Origin: an uncultured Fimbriimonadaceae bacterium
GTDB taxonomy: Bacteria > Armatimonadota > Fimbriimonadia > Fimbriimonadales > Fimbriimonadaceae
Direction of reading: 5' to 3'
Assembly (NCBI GenBank): GCA_937961665.1
Contig: CALGMO010000039.1
Coordinates: forward strand, 1 to 45,944
Length of the DNA: 45,944 nucleotides
The position numbers and the translations under genes are program-made. The first letter of the stretch is position 1. Every line of letters begins with the position of its first letter. This document shows positions 32,909 to 41,116 of the stretch, piece by piece. The notes below the pieces were generated by a model. It saw only the letters and a list, made by a program, of their open reading frames with translations, did no database searches and was not told where the DNA came from.

Positions 32909-35326
32909 CTAGTCCCAGAAGGCCTCCACCAGATGCGGGCCGCAGCAGAGGGGTGTCTCCGGCACGGCGTAGATCGAGTCGGAGACCCTTTCCATGCCGA
33001 AGGCGACTGGCTTGCCGTCCACCAGCACGCGGGTCGGTGCCTCGGGCGCCAGAAGGCGAAGGCGGCAGGCGTCGCCAGAGGTCGCGACGGTCACCCGAAC
33101 GACCTTCGCCTCCAAGTCGGCGGCATAGTCGTACGCCACGTAGCCGTCGGACGTAGGAAAGGCGACGCAGGCGCTCGCCGTCATCTCCCCCTTTGCGAGC
33201 CAGCGCGGAGAGACCGTGGAGGTCCGGAAGGCCGGCTCGTCGCAGACCACACCGGCCAAGCCCTCCAGCAGGGCGTACACCACCGCGGCCGCTCCCCAGT
33301 TGTCTGGGATGCCGAAGCTGATCGGCGACGGCGGAAAGCGGAAGGGTCTCTCCGCCAGCGTGAGGCCCAGGACGTACCACACCGCCCCCTCCGGAGCGGC
33401 GGCGAACTCCACCGCCTCGATCTCCCTGTCGGGATGGGGGTTGTCGATGGCCGCGGCGCACACGGCCACGTGCGGAAGAACCGGGTTGGCGCCGCGCCAG
33501 ACGATCTCCAAGGTTCTTGGGCCGTGCTGGGTCACGGGGTCGGGCATCCACCAGGTCACGATGTCTCGGCCGTGCTGGATGGTCCGGCGATGCACGTCCC
33601 CGCCGGAGTAGAGCAGGCGAAGCTCGCCGGCGACAGGGCCGCCGGAGCAGACCGTGTGCAGCAACACCAGCGTCGAGGCTCTGCGGCCGATCGGGACGCG
33701 CACCTTCTGGGGGTACTCCAGCTCCTCGGACACCGCCGCCGCGCCCCTGCCGTGCGTGCTCTCCGGGTCCGGAACCTTGAAGGGGACGTCGCAGAGTCGC
33801 ACCTGCCCGACGGGGAACTCGCGTAGGTCGTTCGGGGCGGTGGGCCAGCGGGGCACGCCCGGGTGCTCGCGCCCGTGAACGTCGGCGTTCGCGTGTGGGC
33901 TCAGATCGATCGTGGTCCACCCGGGTTCCTCCCTCGGCGGGAACCATCCGGTGTAGGAGCAGTGGAACCGGCCCCCGAAGCGCCGCCCGAGGTCCGTGAG
34001 CCGCTCCAGAATGTCGCAGCCGTAGGCCTCCTCGCCGTGCTCGAAGGCGCCCCGCGCCAGCTCGCCGGCCACGATCGGCGTGACGCTGCCGTTCATGTAC
34101 TGGCCCTTGCCGCAGTGGCCGCCGAAGCCCCGCTCGAAAGGCGGCCAGATCGTGTACCACTCGCCCGGCGAGCCCTCGGGCAGGTTGTCCCGCATTCGCC
34201 GGTAGGTGGCGAGGATGGCCCGGCACTGGTTCGGACCGATGCCGCGGTTCAGCGAATAGGCGTTGCTGAGGCTGACCTGGGCGCTCTCATCGACCCCCAG
34301 ATCGCGGACCACCGACGGATCCTCCGGAACGTGGTGCCTAAAGTGGGACCCGAGCCACGACACCTCGTTCAGCCGGCGCAGCACCCGATCGCTCAGGCGG
34401 CGGTGCTTCTCGGCCTCCTCGGCGCGGCCGGCGCGCTCCAGCATCTCCGCGAGCATCGAGCACGCCATGGCGTAGCCGGTGGCGTCGCCGAACATGACCC
34501 CGAAGCGGGTGGTTCCGGGCCGGATCCGCATCGGGTCGCCCTCGACGTTGCAGTCCTCTTCGGCTTGGAAGTCCCAGGTGTCGATCGTGTAGCCGCGCTT
34601 GGGGAGGTCCAGCCGCTCGCTCCATCGGTAGGCGCGGTCGGTGCGGGTGTATTCTAGGGCGCGGATGGCCGCGTCGAGGCACGATCGCATCCAGGCGTCG
34701 TCGCCGGTGGCCTTCCACGTGTTGTAGATCCCTTCGACGAACAGGTACTCGACGTCGCTCTCCACGGGAAGGCGCTTGAACTCGCCGGTATTGTCCTCGA
34801 AGGGCCGGTAGAAGCCTCCCTCGGTGAACCGCACGACCCAGTAATTGTCGTGCTCGTGCCGAGGGTAGACGTTGTCCCACACCATGCCGTCTTCGCGCTG
34901 GGAGTCGCGGTACAGATCGATCGCGCTCTTCAGCTCGTCGGCGAAATAGCGCATCCCCTTCAGCGTGTGGACATGGTCGCGGAGCCAGCGGACGAAAAAA
35001 CGGTAGACCCGACCGTTCCACAAGATCGCTCCCTGCTCGCCGTCCGCGGCCATCGTGTGGTGCAGCATCGCCAGGAGCTCCGCCATGCGCCCGGAGCCGT
35101 CGCGGATCTCGGTGCGGGGCTCCAGTCGGAAGCGGGCCTGCTGGCCGGTGGACAGGCACCGAACGGTCTGCCAACCGGGGGCGCCACCGGCGAGGAACGA
35201 GCCGGGCCCGCGATGCACCTCCCTGCCGAGCGAGTCCGTGACGACGAACGGACCCGGCGCGCCCTCCGCCTCCAGCGGCTGCAGCGGCCGAACCGGCTGG
35301 CCTTCCAAGACGCCGGCGATCCTCAT
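32909..35326 (-). CDS. Glycosidase-like protein with an (alpha/alpha)6 six-hairpin barrel
   Basis: An 805-residue protein without a signal peptide. A central helical region (about 110-450) shows repeated hairpins typical of six-hairpin glycosidases: ILWNGRVYRFFVRWLRDH, DSQREDGMVWDNVYPRH, YLFVEGIYNTWKATGDD, RRLNEVSWLGSHF and YMNGSVTPIVAGEL. Beta-rich segments flank it at both ends. Aspartates and glutamates in these hairpins could be catalytic, but I cannot assign a GH family. It should act on an imported oligosaccharide in the cytoplasm. Its ATG overlaps the stop of the LacI gene (ATGA), so the two are one operon. Confidence 0.65.
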   Translation of the reverse strand: MRIAGVLEGQPVRPLQPLEAEGAPGPFVVTDSLGREVHRGPGSFLAGGAPGWQTVRCLSTGQQARFRLEPRTEIRDGSGRMAELLAMLHHTMAADGEQGAILWNGRVYRFFVRWLRDHVHTLKGMRYFADELKSAIDLYRDSQREDGMVWDNVYPRHEHDNYWVVRFTEGGFYRPFEDNTGEFKRLPVESDVEYLFVEGIYNTWKATGDDAWMRSCLDAAIRALEYTRTDRAYRWSERLDLPKRGYTIDTWDFQAEEDCNVEGDPMRIRPGTTRFGVMFGDATGYAMACSMLAEMLERAGRAEEAEKHRRLSDRVLRRLNEVSWLGSHFRHHVPEDPSVVRDLGVDESAQVSLSNAYSLNRGIGPNQCRAILATYRRMRDNLPEGSPGEWYTIWPPFERGFGGHCGKGQYMNGSVTPIVAGELARGAFEHGEEAYGCDILERLTDLGRRFGGRFHCSYTGWFPPREEPGWTTIDLSPHANADVHGREHPGVPRWPTAPNDLREFPVGQVRLCDVPFKVPDPESTHGRGAAAVSEELEYPQKVRVPIGRRASTLVLLHTVCSGGPVAGELRLLYSGGDVHRRTIQHGRDIVTWWMPDPVTQHGPRTLEIVWRGANPVLPHVAVCAAAIDNPHPDREIEAVEFAAAPEGAVWYVLGLTLAERPFRFPPSPISFGIPDNWGAAAVVYALLEGLAGVVCDEPAFRTSTVSPRWLAKGEMTASACVAFPTSDGYVAYDYAADLEAKVVRVTVATSGDACRLRLLAPEAPTRVLVDGKPVAFGMERVSDSIYAVPETPLCCGPHLVEAFWD

Positions 35327-36483
35327 CGCCCGGCCACCTGCTCGCTCGGTGTCCGCAGACAGAGGCGGCCCTGCCGCGGAGCCACGATGGACCCGCGGTC
35401 CACGAGCTCCGGAGCGATCAGCACGTGCTCGGCGTGCCGATCCGGGTTCTCAATATGGTCGATGAGGATGCGTGCGGCGGTGCGGCTGATCACCGGCACA
35501 TCCTGGGCGATGGACGTGAGCGGCGGATCCCCCAGCACGAAGTTCTCGTTGTTGTCCACGCTGACGACCGACAGTTCCTCGGGCACGCGGACACCCGCGC
35601 GCAGGAACGCATCCACGAGCCCCCTGGCGAAGGCGTCGTGCCAGACGAACAAGCCGGTCACATCGTGGCCGATCTCTTCGAGGAGCCAGGCGGGATCCAC
35701 CTCGGTCGCCCGCCGTCCGAGAAAGCGCATCGAGCCGGCCACTCTGCGCAGCGACCGCGAGGGTGAGTGCTTGATCTCCTCCGCCTCCGGCTGGTCGTCG
35801 AGGATGAAGCCGGCGACCCCCGCCGCGAGTCCGGCCGCCTCGAAGGTCTGGCGAAAGCCCTCGAAGCGCTCGTACGTGCTGGCCTGGCTGTTCGAGATGC
35901 CGATGTAGGCCACTCTGCGGTGTCCCTTCTCCAGAAACAGCTCGGCCGCGATCTCGCCGACGCGGAGGTTGTCGACGTCGACGGTCGACACCCCCTCGAG
36001 ACGGAGTCGGGATCCCATGCTGACCACCGGCAGCCCGCGCTCCCAAAGCTGCTGCACGGCGTCACCCAGAGCGCTCGGGGCGAGCATCAGGATGCCGTCG
36101 CATCGTCCGTCGAACTTCCGTCTGGCAGCCTGCCCGACCTGGTCCCACACGCGTTCTGCAACGACGGTGAGGCTGTATCCGCTGGAGAGGGCGACCTCCG
36201 TCGCCCCGAGAATCGTCTGCCCAAAATAAAAATCGTTCGAGCGGATCGGAACGGAGAGATCGGGAATCACCAGGGCGATGTTGTGGGTGCGCATCGCCGT
36301 CTGGCCGTCCTCCTTCGGAGGAAGACGGTAGCGGAGCTCGCGCACGACCCGAAGAACCCTCTCCCGGGTTTCCGCACTGACCTTCTCCCGCCGATCGTTC
36401 AGAACGTGGGAGACGGTCGCGATGGACACCCCTGCGGCGCGTGCGACGTCGCGGATCGTCGGGTTCTTTCGACCATGTGCCAT
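35323..36483 (-). CDS. LacI-family regulator of the sugar-uptake locus
   Basis: A 386-residue LacI regulator: helix-turn-helix PTIRDVARAAGVSIATVSHV (residues about 8-27), hinge (VRELRYRLPPKE), and effector domain with STVDVDNLRVGEIAAELFL, GHRRVAYIGIS and VVSVDNNENFVLGDPPLTSI. ATG 36483 has AGAGG 10 nt upstream, favouring it over an in-frame TTG at 36501. Its own promoter contains TAACGCGTTT, nearly the palindrome found at the ABC importer promoter, so it probably represses itself and the importer. It is co-transcribed with the glycosidase-like gene and divergent from the sulfatase. Confidence 0.92.
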   Translation of the reverse strand: MAHGRKNPTIRDVARAAGVSIATVSHVLNDRREKVSAETRERVLRVVRELRYRLPPKEDGQTAMRTHNIALVIPDLSVPIRSNDFYFGQTILGATEVALSSGYSLTVVAERVWDQVGQAARRKFDGRCDGILMLAPSALGDAVQQLWERGLPVVSMGSRLRLEGVSTVDVDNLRVGEIAAELFLEKGHRRVAYIGISNSQASTYERFEGFRQTFEAAGLAAGVAGFILDDQPEAEEIKHSPSRSLRRVAGSMRFLGRRATEVDPAWLLEEIGHDVTGLFVWHDAFARGLVDAFLRAGVRVPEELSVVSVDNNENFVLGDPPLTSIAQDVPVISRTAARILIDHIENPDRHAEHVLIAPELVDRGSIVAPRQGRLCLRTPSEQVAGR

Positions 36484-36502
36484 GTGGGCCAGACCTCTCA
36501 AC

Positions 36503-36523
36503 CTTATAGGCTAACGCGTTTTT
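36503..36523 (-). promoter_or_regulatory. LacI promoter with operator
   Basis: On the minus strand AAACGCGTTA (36521-36512) is followed by TATAAG (36508-36503) as the -10. The core ACGCGT with A/T flanks is a LacI-type palindrome and lies between -35 and -10, where binding would block RNA polymerase. It matches the fully palindromic TAACGCGTTA at 41094-41103 in nine of ten positions. Confidence 0.7.
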
Positions 36524-36595
36524 CCAAAGATGCAAAACGCCGTCCGAGGGTGGCGTCGCCGGCGATCCTACGAAGGCCCCGGAGTAGAATGGGCC

Positions 36596-38035
36596 GTGCT
36601 TCCGGGACTGCTCGCGACCGCCGCACCGGCAACGCCTCCGGTGAACATCGTTTGCATTCTAGCCGATGACTTGGGCTACGGCGAGCTTGGCTGCTACGGG
36701 CAGCGGCATATTCCCACGCCGAACATCGACCGGCTGGCCAGGGAGGGGATCCGCTTCACCCGGTTCTACGCCGCGTCCCCGGTCTGCGCCCCGACGCGCT
36801 GCTCGCTGCTGACCGGGAGGCACCAGGGCCACGCGGCGGTTCGCGGCAACAAGGAGCGGGGGGCGTTCGATGTGCGGGGCCTCGAGGGGCAGTTCCCCCT
36901 GCCGCGATCCGAGCGGACCATCGCGGGAGTCCTTCGGCGCGCCGGGTACGCGACGGCGCTGGTCGGCAAGTGGGGCTTGGGAAGCCCCTTGCCCGGCCAA
37001 AGGCCCAACGACCACGGCTTCGACCGCTTCTACGGTCTCCTGTGCCATCGGCGCGCCCACGACCACTACCCCGCCTACCTTTGGAGCGACTTCGACGTGG
37101 ACCCCCTGCCCGGCAACGTGGTCCGCAACGCCCACCAAAGGCTCTCCTCTCCTTTGGAATCCGAGGACGAGTACTACGAGCGCTACGGCGGCGGCACGTA
37201 CGCCCCCGAGGCGATGGCCGACCAGGCGGTTCGCTTCGTGCGCGAGAACAGCCGCCGCCCCTTCTTCCTCTACTACGCCCCGACGCTCCCGCACGTGACC
37301 CTCGCCGCCCCCCGGGATTGGGTGGATCGGTTTCCGAGGGAGTGGGACGCCGGGCCCTACCTCGGGCAAGGCGGGTACCTGCCCTGCGCCAGGCCGCGAG
37401 CCACCTACGCGGCGATGATCGCCTACCTGGACCACACGGTGGGGCGGATTCTGGACGAGCTGGACCGGCTCGGCCTCGCGCAGAACACCCTTGTCGTGTT
37501 CACCAGCGACAACGGCGCCACCACCGAGGGCGGCGTGGACCGCGACTTCTTCCGATCCAACTCCCCTCTCCGAGAGGGCAAGAGGAGCCTCTACGAGGGT
37601 GGGATCCGGGTACCGTTCGTGGCGCGCTGGCCGGGCCGGATCCCCGCCGGCTCCGTGTCCGATGTGCCCGCGGCCTGTTACGACCTGCCGGCAACGTTCG
37701 CCGAGGTCGCCGGGGCTTCGTTCGGCAGATCGGACGGCGTCAGCCTGATGCCGGCGCTGGCGGGCGGCAATCTCGCTCGGCGGAGGCCGCTTTACTTCGA
37801 GTTCGGGGAGCGGGGCGGGATGCAGGCCGTGATTCTCGACGGCAAGATCAAGGTGATCCGACCGAGCCTGAGCACCGATCCTTCCCGCGTCGAGGTCTAC
37901 GACGTCGCGGAGGACCCCTCAGAGACCCGCGATCTGGCCGCGAGCAAGCCGGAATGGGTGCGCCGCGGCCTGAAGGCCATGGAGACCGAGCGCCGGCCGA
38001 ACCCGGACTTCCCGCTGCCGGGTGTGGATCGGTAG
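36596..38035 (+). CDS. Sulfatase (formylglycine-dependent arylsulfatase family)
   Basis: A 479-residue sulfatase. Metal Asp24-Asp25 are in ILADDLGYGE. The sulfatase signature SPVCAPTRCSLLTGRH has the Cys64-x-Pro-x-Arg core that the formylglycine-generating enzyme converts. VGKWGLG and FTSDNGATTEGG follow in order. The subfamily likely cleaves sulfate esters from sugars. The start is uncertain: TAGAAT (36585-36590) would be a -10 placed 5 nt before the GTG at 36596, excluding an ATG at 36530. The N-terminus (VLPGLLATAAPATPP) is too short for a clear signal peptide, so location is open. It ends 3 bp from the convergent LacI-like gene. Confidence 0.85.
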   Translation: MLPGLLATAAPATPPVNIVCILADDLGYGELGCYGQRHIPTPNIDRLAREGIRFTRFYAASPVCAPTRCSLLTGRHQGHAAVRGNKERGAFDVRGLEGQFPLPRSERTIAGVLRRAGYATALVGKWGLGSPLPGQRPNDHGFDRFYGLLCHRRAHDHYPAYLWSDFDVDPLPGNVVRNAHQRLSSPLESEDEYYERYGGGTYAPEAMADQAVRFVRENSRRPFFLYYAPTLPHVTLAAPRDWVDRFPREWDAGPYLGQGGYLPCARPRATYAAMIAYLDHTVGRILDELDRLGLAQNTLVVFTSDNGATTEGGVDRDFFRSNSPLREGKRSLYEGGIRVPFVARWPGRIPAGSVSDVPAACYDLPATFAEVAGASFGRSDGVSLMPALAGGNLARRRPLYFEFGERGGMQAVILDGKIKVIRPSLSTDPSRVEVYDVAEDPSETRDLAASKPEWVRRGLKAMETERRPNPDFPLPGVDR

Positions 38036-38038
38036 GGG

Positions 38039-38995
38039 TCAGGCCGCCGAGCGGAGAGGAGGCACGACGGACCCGCGCTCGTGCAACGAAGGCTGCACCA
38101 GAACGACCTGAGGATCGGCGGACGGGTTCTGCATCCGCGCCAGCAGCAGGCGGACCGCGACCCGACAGATCTGTGGGACGTTCTGGCCGATCGACGTGAG
38201 GCGGGGCGCGCCGAGCACGTAGCGGCCAACGTTGTCCACCCCGATCACCGACACCTCGGCTGGCACCCTGCGCCCGCTTCGGATCAGGTGGTCCGTCAGC
38301 ATCCGGGCGTCCTGGTCGTTGAACGCGAGGATGGCGGTTACGCCATCCTGCCTCAGCTTGGCGAGGAAGGCGTCCATGACCCCCGGGTTGGCGTGCCACC
38401 CGAGGTGCTCCAGCCCGGCGAACTCGGCCGCGAGGTCGTCCTCCAGCTCCTCCGTGCTCTCCAGCGGGGCGAACTCGTTCAGACCGTAGTAGCGCACGCT
38501 CTCCGCCGCCTTGCCGGCCGCCAAGTAGCCTGCCTTCAAGCCCGCGTGGCGCTCCATCGAGCTGATCTGCAGCGGGGCGGTCGTGACGAAAGCCACCCGC
38601 TCGTGCCCGGCCTTGAGAAACTGCTCGGCGGCGAGCTGGCCCACCCTGCGGTTGTCGACGTCCACGCAGTCGCTGCCGGGAACGGACAGCTTGGATCCCA
38701 CGAGAACCGACGGGAGGCCGCGCCGCACGATGCGAAGCAGATCGGGGCAGCTGGGCTGGGGTGCCACGAACGCGTAGCCGTCCAGATCGTCCGGAACCCC
38801 GCCCTGGGCCCGGAGACCGATCTCGTCGTACACCCTCAGGGCGACCGTGAGCACCTCGTAGCCCTGCAGGAACACGGCCTCGTGCAGACACTTCCAAGCG
38901 TGCCCGATGTACTGCGTGTCGTCCATCGGGAGGTAGATGTCCGACAGCACACAGGCGATTCTCAACCTCTGCATCCCGCCCCGTTCCTGAGCCAT
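38039..38995 (-). CDS. LacI/RbsB-like sugar-binding protein lacking a DNA-binding domain
   Basis: A 318-residue protein equal to the effector domain of LacI regulators. It starts MQRLRIACVLSDIYLPMDD (after a short MAQERGG), then shows DCVDVDNRRVGQLAAEQFL, GHERVAFVTT and VSVIGVDNVGRYVLGAPRLTSIGQNV. The usual 60-residue helix-turn-helix and hinge are absent. Only 86 bp separate it from the next gene upstream, and I see no HTH in another frame there. No signal peptide, so it is not an ABC binding protein in the usual sense. It could be a decayed repressor, a cytoplasmic sensor, or a partner for another regulator. Confidence 0.8.
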   Translation of the reverse strand: MAQERGGMQRLRIACVLSDIYLPMDDTQYIGHAWKCLHEAVFLQGYEVLTVALRVYDEIGLRAQGGVPDDLDGYAFVAPQPSCPDLLRIVRRGLPSVLVGSKLSVPGSDCVDVDNRRVGQLAAEQFLKAGHERVAFVTTAPLQISSMERHAGLKAGYLAAGKAAESVRYYGLNEFAPLESTEELEDDLAAEFAGLEHLGWHANPGVMDAFLAKLRQDGVTAILAFNDQDARMLTDHLIRSGRRVPAEVSVIGVDNVGRYVLGAPRLTSIGQNVPQICRVAVRLLLARMQNPSADPQVVLVQPSLHERGSVVPPLRSAA

Positions 38996-39081
38996 GCCCT
39001 TGCGGCCTCCCCGATGAAGGATCTATTCCATCTTTCGGCGCGGATCCGCCGGGTCCGAACCCGCACAGGGACCGGTTTTTC

Positions 39082-40938
39082 TCACAGGAGCTCGGCGAAG
39101 TCCTCCACGGTCCCGCCCTGGCGGAAACAGTGGATGATCCGACGGCCCAGCGGGTGCAGGCCGCCGCGCTCGAACTTCGGAAGGTGCGTCTCGAAGAACT
39201 CGCGAAGGATGCGGGCGCCAGCGTCGTAGGCCTCTGGTCCCACGTCAGCCTGCTTGTCCACCTGCAGGAACCAGTAGGGGATCGTGGTGCCCTCCACCAT
39301 CAGGCTCTGCAGGGCCCACCCGAGGAGCGGGCTCCTAGCGGGCGTCAGCTGGTCCGGCCGGAACTTGGCGTTGCCCTTGCGGGCCAGGTACTCGCGGGCG
39401 ATCCACTGGGGCATGAAGCCGACCCTCCAGGCGCCGACGTGCTGGTTGGGGATCAGGATGTAATCCACACCCTTGGTCTCGCGGAACTGCTCCAGCAGCA
39501 GGTTCGCCTGGTCCACCCGCAGGCCGGTGGCGAAGGGCCAGTAGGAGCCCACGCCCTCGCTGCCCATGGCTCCCGCCTCGACGACGCTCGGGTTGTCGTG
39601 GCCGCGCGGGGCGACCAGCCTCCAGAGCCACGCCAGCGCCGGCGGCAGCACGTGGAACAGACCGAGGATGCCGTACGTCGGGGCGTCCTTCGTGCACGGA
39701 GGGGTGCGGACTCCGAAGCTGCGGATGTCCACCTCCACCGGGCCGTCGACCACGTTGGGCACGATGGACCGAGGGATTACGACCCGCGGGTTGGGGCACT
39801 TCCTTCCGGGCTCGTCCTCGATGTGTTCCCAGATCAGCGCGGTGGATCCTGGCACGGTGTCGAGGTTCAGGAACAGCAGAGGCTGGGCGGGGCTGATGGT
39901 CAGGGCCTCGAGGTTCGGGTCCGTGCCATAGCGCTGGATGTGGTTCACGCGCACGAACCACGCGGACTCGGCGTCCATCACGCTGAGCTTCCGCTTGTTC
40001 TCTTGGAACGAAGGGTGGCACAGCGCCATGTCGTCGGTCACGGGCCGGAGCTCGCAGGCGCGGGGAAGCGTCAGGTAGCGCCGGTCGCCCGTGACGGTGT
40101 TCTGGCCCAGCAGCAGCCGTCCGTCCGGCTCGCGGTGCACGTGCTCGAGGAACTCGCTCTTGCCGCCGCCGCTGGCGCCCTCGTGCATGAAGGTGACGAC
40201 GTTGTCGTAGGGGGTGACCACCTGCACGGTGGAGCAGTGCGCCGTCAGCCAGCCCTCCTGCTCGCCGGCGTTCAGCAGCACCCCGTACACCCCCTTCTTG
40301 GCGCTGGGGCCGGGATAGAGGTTGAAGCTGTGCAGCTCGTGGATGCCGCCCTGCCGGAAGTGGACCACCACCTGCTTCCCGCCGAAGTGGCTGTGCCGGA
40401 ACGGCGGGGCGACGTAGATCACGGACCTCGCCTCGAACCCCGGCACGTCGTCGATGTCCACGACGCCCTGCAACAGGGCCAGGCCGTAAGCGAAGAACCC
40501 CGCGTTGGCAGGGCACACCGCCAGCGAGGGGATGCCCTTCTCCCACCCTCCTGCAAGGAAGGCGAACGCCACCAAGTCCTGGGTGCCCAGCCACTCCAGC
40601 GCTTGGCGGCGCACCTCGGCGAACGGCACTCCGAACGCCTTGTCGAACCGGGGCTTGTCGGTGGGAAGGTCGTCGCCGACGTAGAGGCAGCCCGGGTCGC
40701 GCCGGCGCAGATAGGGGTCGTAGTAGTTAACCGAGATGCCGTTGCGGCACCGTTGGACCCACGCCTCCCGCACGGTGCCGCGGCCCTCGACCTCGAACTC
40801 CACGACGCAGGAGCTCGATTCGGGATCCGGAAGGACCAGCTCGCGGATCTCCTCCACGGACCGGAGAAGGCGGAAGCTCGGGGCGCGCTGGGAAAGCTCC
40901 AGCACCTCGGGTGGCACGACGGGCGGGCGATGCGTCAT
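39082..40938 (-). CDS. DUF4914 family protein (PEPCK-like P-loop kinase fold)
   Basis: A 618-residue protein I match to DUF4914. A nucleotide-binding loop GASGGGKS (254-261) lies in the sequence FMHEGASGGGKSEFLEH, like the kinase-1a motif of ATP-type PEP carboxykinases and HPr kinase. Other stretches include AFAFLAGGWEKGIPSLAV, VIYVAPPFRHSHFGGKQVV and GAMGSEGVGSYWPFATGL. Role is not established for the family; a kinase or carboxykinase acting on a sugar-derived acid is possible. GAGGAG lies 6 nt before the ATG. It is divergent from the ABC importer and may share its operator. Confidence 0.75.
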   Translation of the reverse strand: MTHRPPVVPPEVLELSQRAPSFRLLRSVEEIRELVLPDPESSSCVVEFEVEGRGTVREAWVQRCRNGISVNYYDPYLRRRDPGCLYVGDDLPTDKPRFDKAFGVPFAEVRRQALEWLGTQDLVAFAFLAGGWEKGIPSLAVCPANAGFFAYGLALLQGVVDIDDVPGFEARSVIYVAPPFRHSHFGGKQVVVHFRQGGIHELHSFNLYPGPSAKKGVYGVLLNAGEQEGWLTAHCSTVQVVTPYDNVVTFMHEGASGGGKSEFLEHVHREPDGRLLLGQNTVTGDRRYLTLPRACELRPVTDDMALCHPSFQENKRKLSVMDAESAWFVRVNHIQRYGTDPNLEALTISPAQPLLFLNLDTVPGSTALIWEHIEDEPGRKCPNPRVVIPRSIVPNVVDGPVEVDIRSFGVRTPPCTKDAPTYGILGLFHVLPPALAWLWRLVAPRGHDNPSVVEAGAMGSEGVGSYWPFATGLRVDQANLLLEQFRETKGVDYILIPNQHVGAWRVGFMPQWIAREYLARKGNAKFRPDQLTPARSPLLGWALQSLMVEGTTIPYWFLQVDKQADVGPEAYDAGARILREFFETHLPKFERGGLHPLGRRIIHCFRQGGTVEDFAELL

Positions 40939-41077
40939 GGCTTGCTCCTCGGTCGCCGGACGACGCTGGCCTGCGCTGCGCCAAGCATACCCCCTCGCGC
41001 CCGGGTCGTCCGTCCGTCGGCGCAGGAGTCCCCGCGACCCGCGCCGAAAACTTCCCGCGAGGCACGGATCTCCGCGC

Positions 41078-41103
41078 TATAATGGTGCGGGATTAACGCG
41101 TTA
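41078..41103 (+). promoter_or_regulatory. ABC importer promoter with LacI operator
   Basis: A perfect -10, TATAAT (41078-41083), is followed by the palindrome TAACGCGTTA (41094-41103), which would cover about +4 to +14. No convincing -35 is seen. A repressor bound here would block initiation. The near-identical site at the LacI promoter (36512-36521) points to that regulator. Confidence 0.75.
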
Positions 41104-41116
41104 CCCGAGAGATCCC

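Noticed and set aside
38996-39081. A frameshifted helix-turn-helix exon for the LacI-like gene
   Set aside because: The 86 bp gap is too short for the domain and no HTH-like translation appears in any frame.
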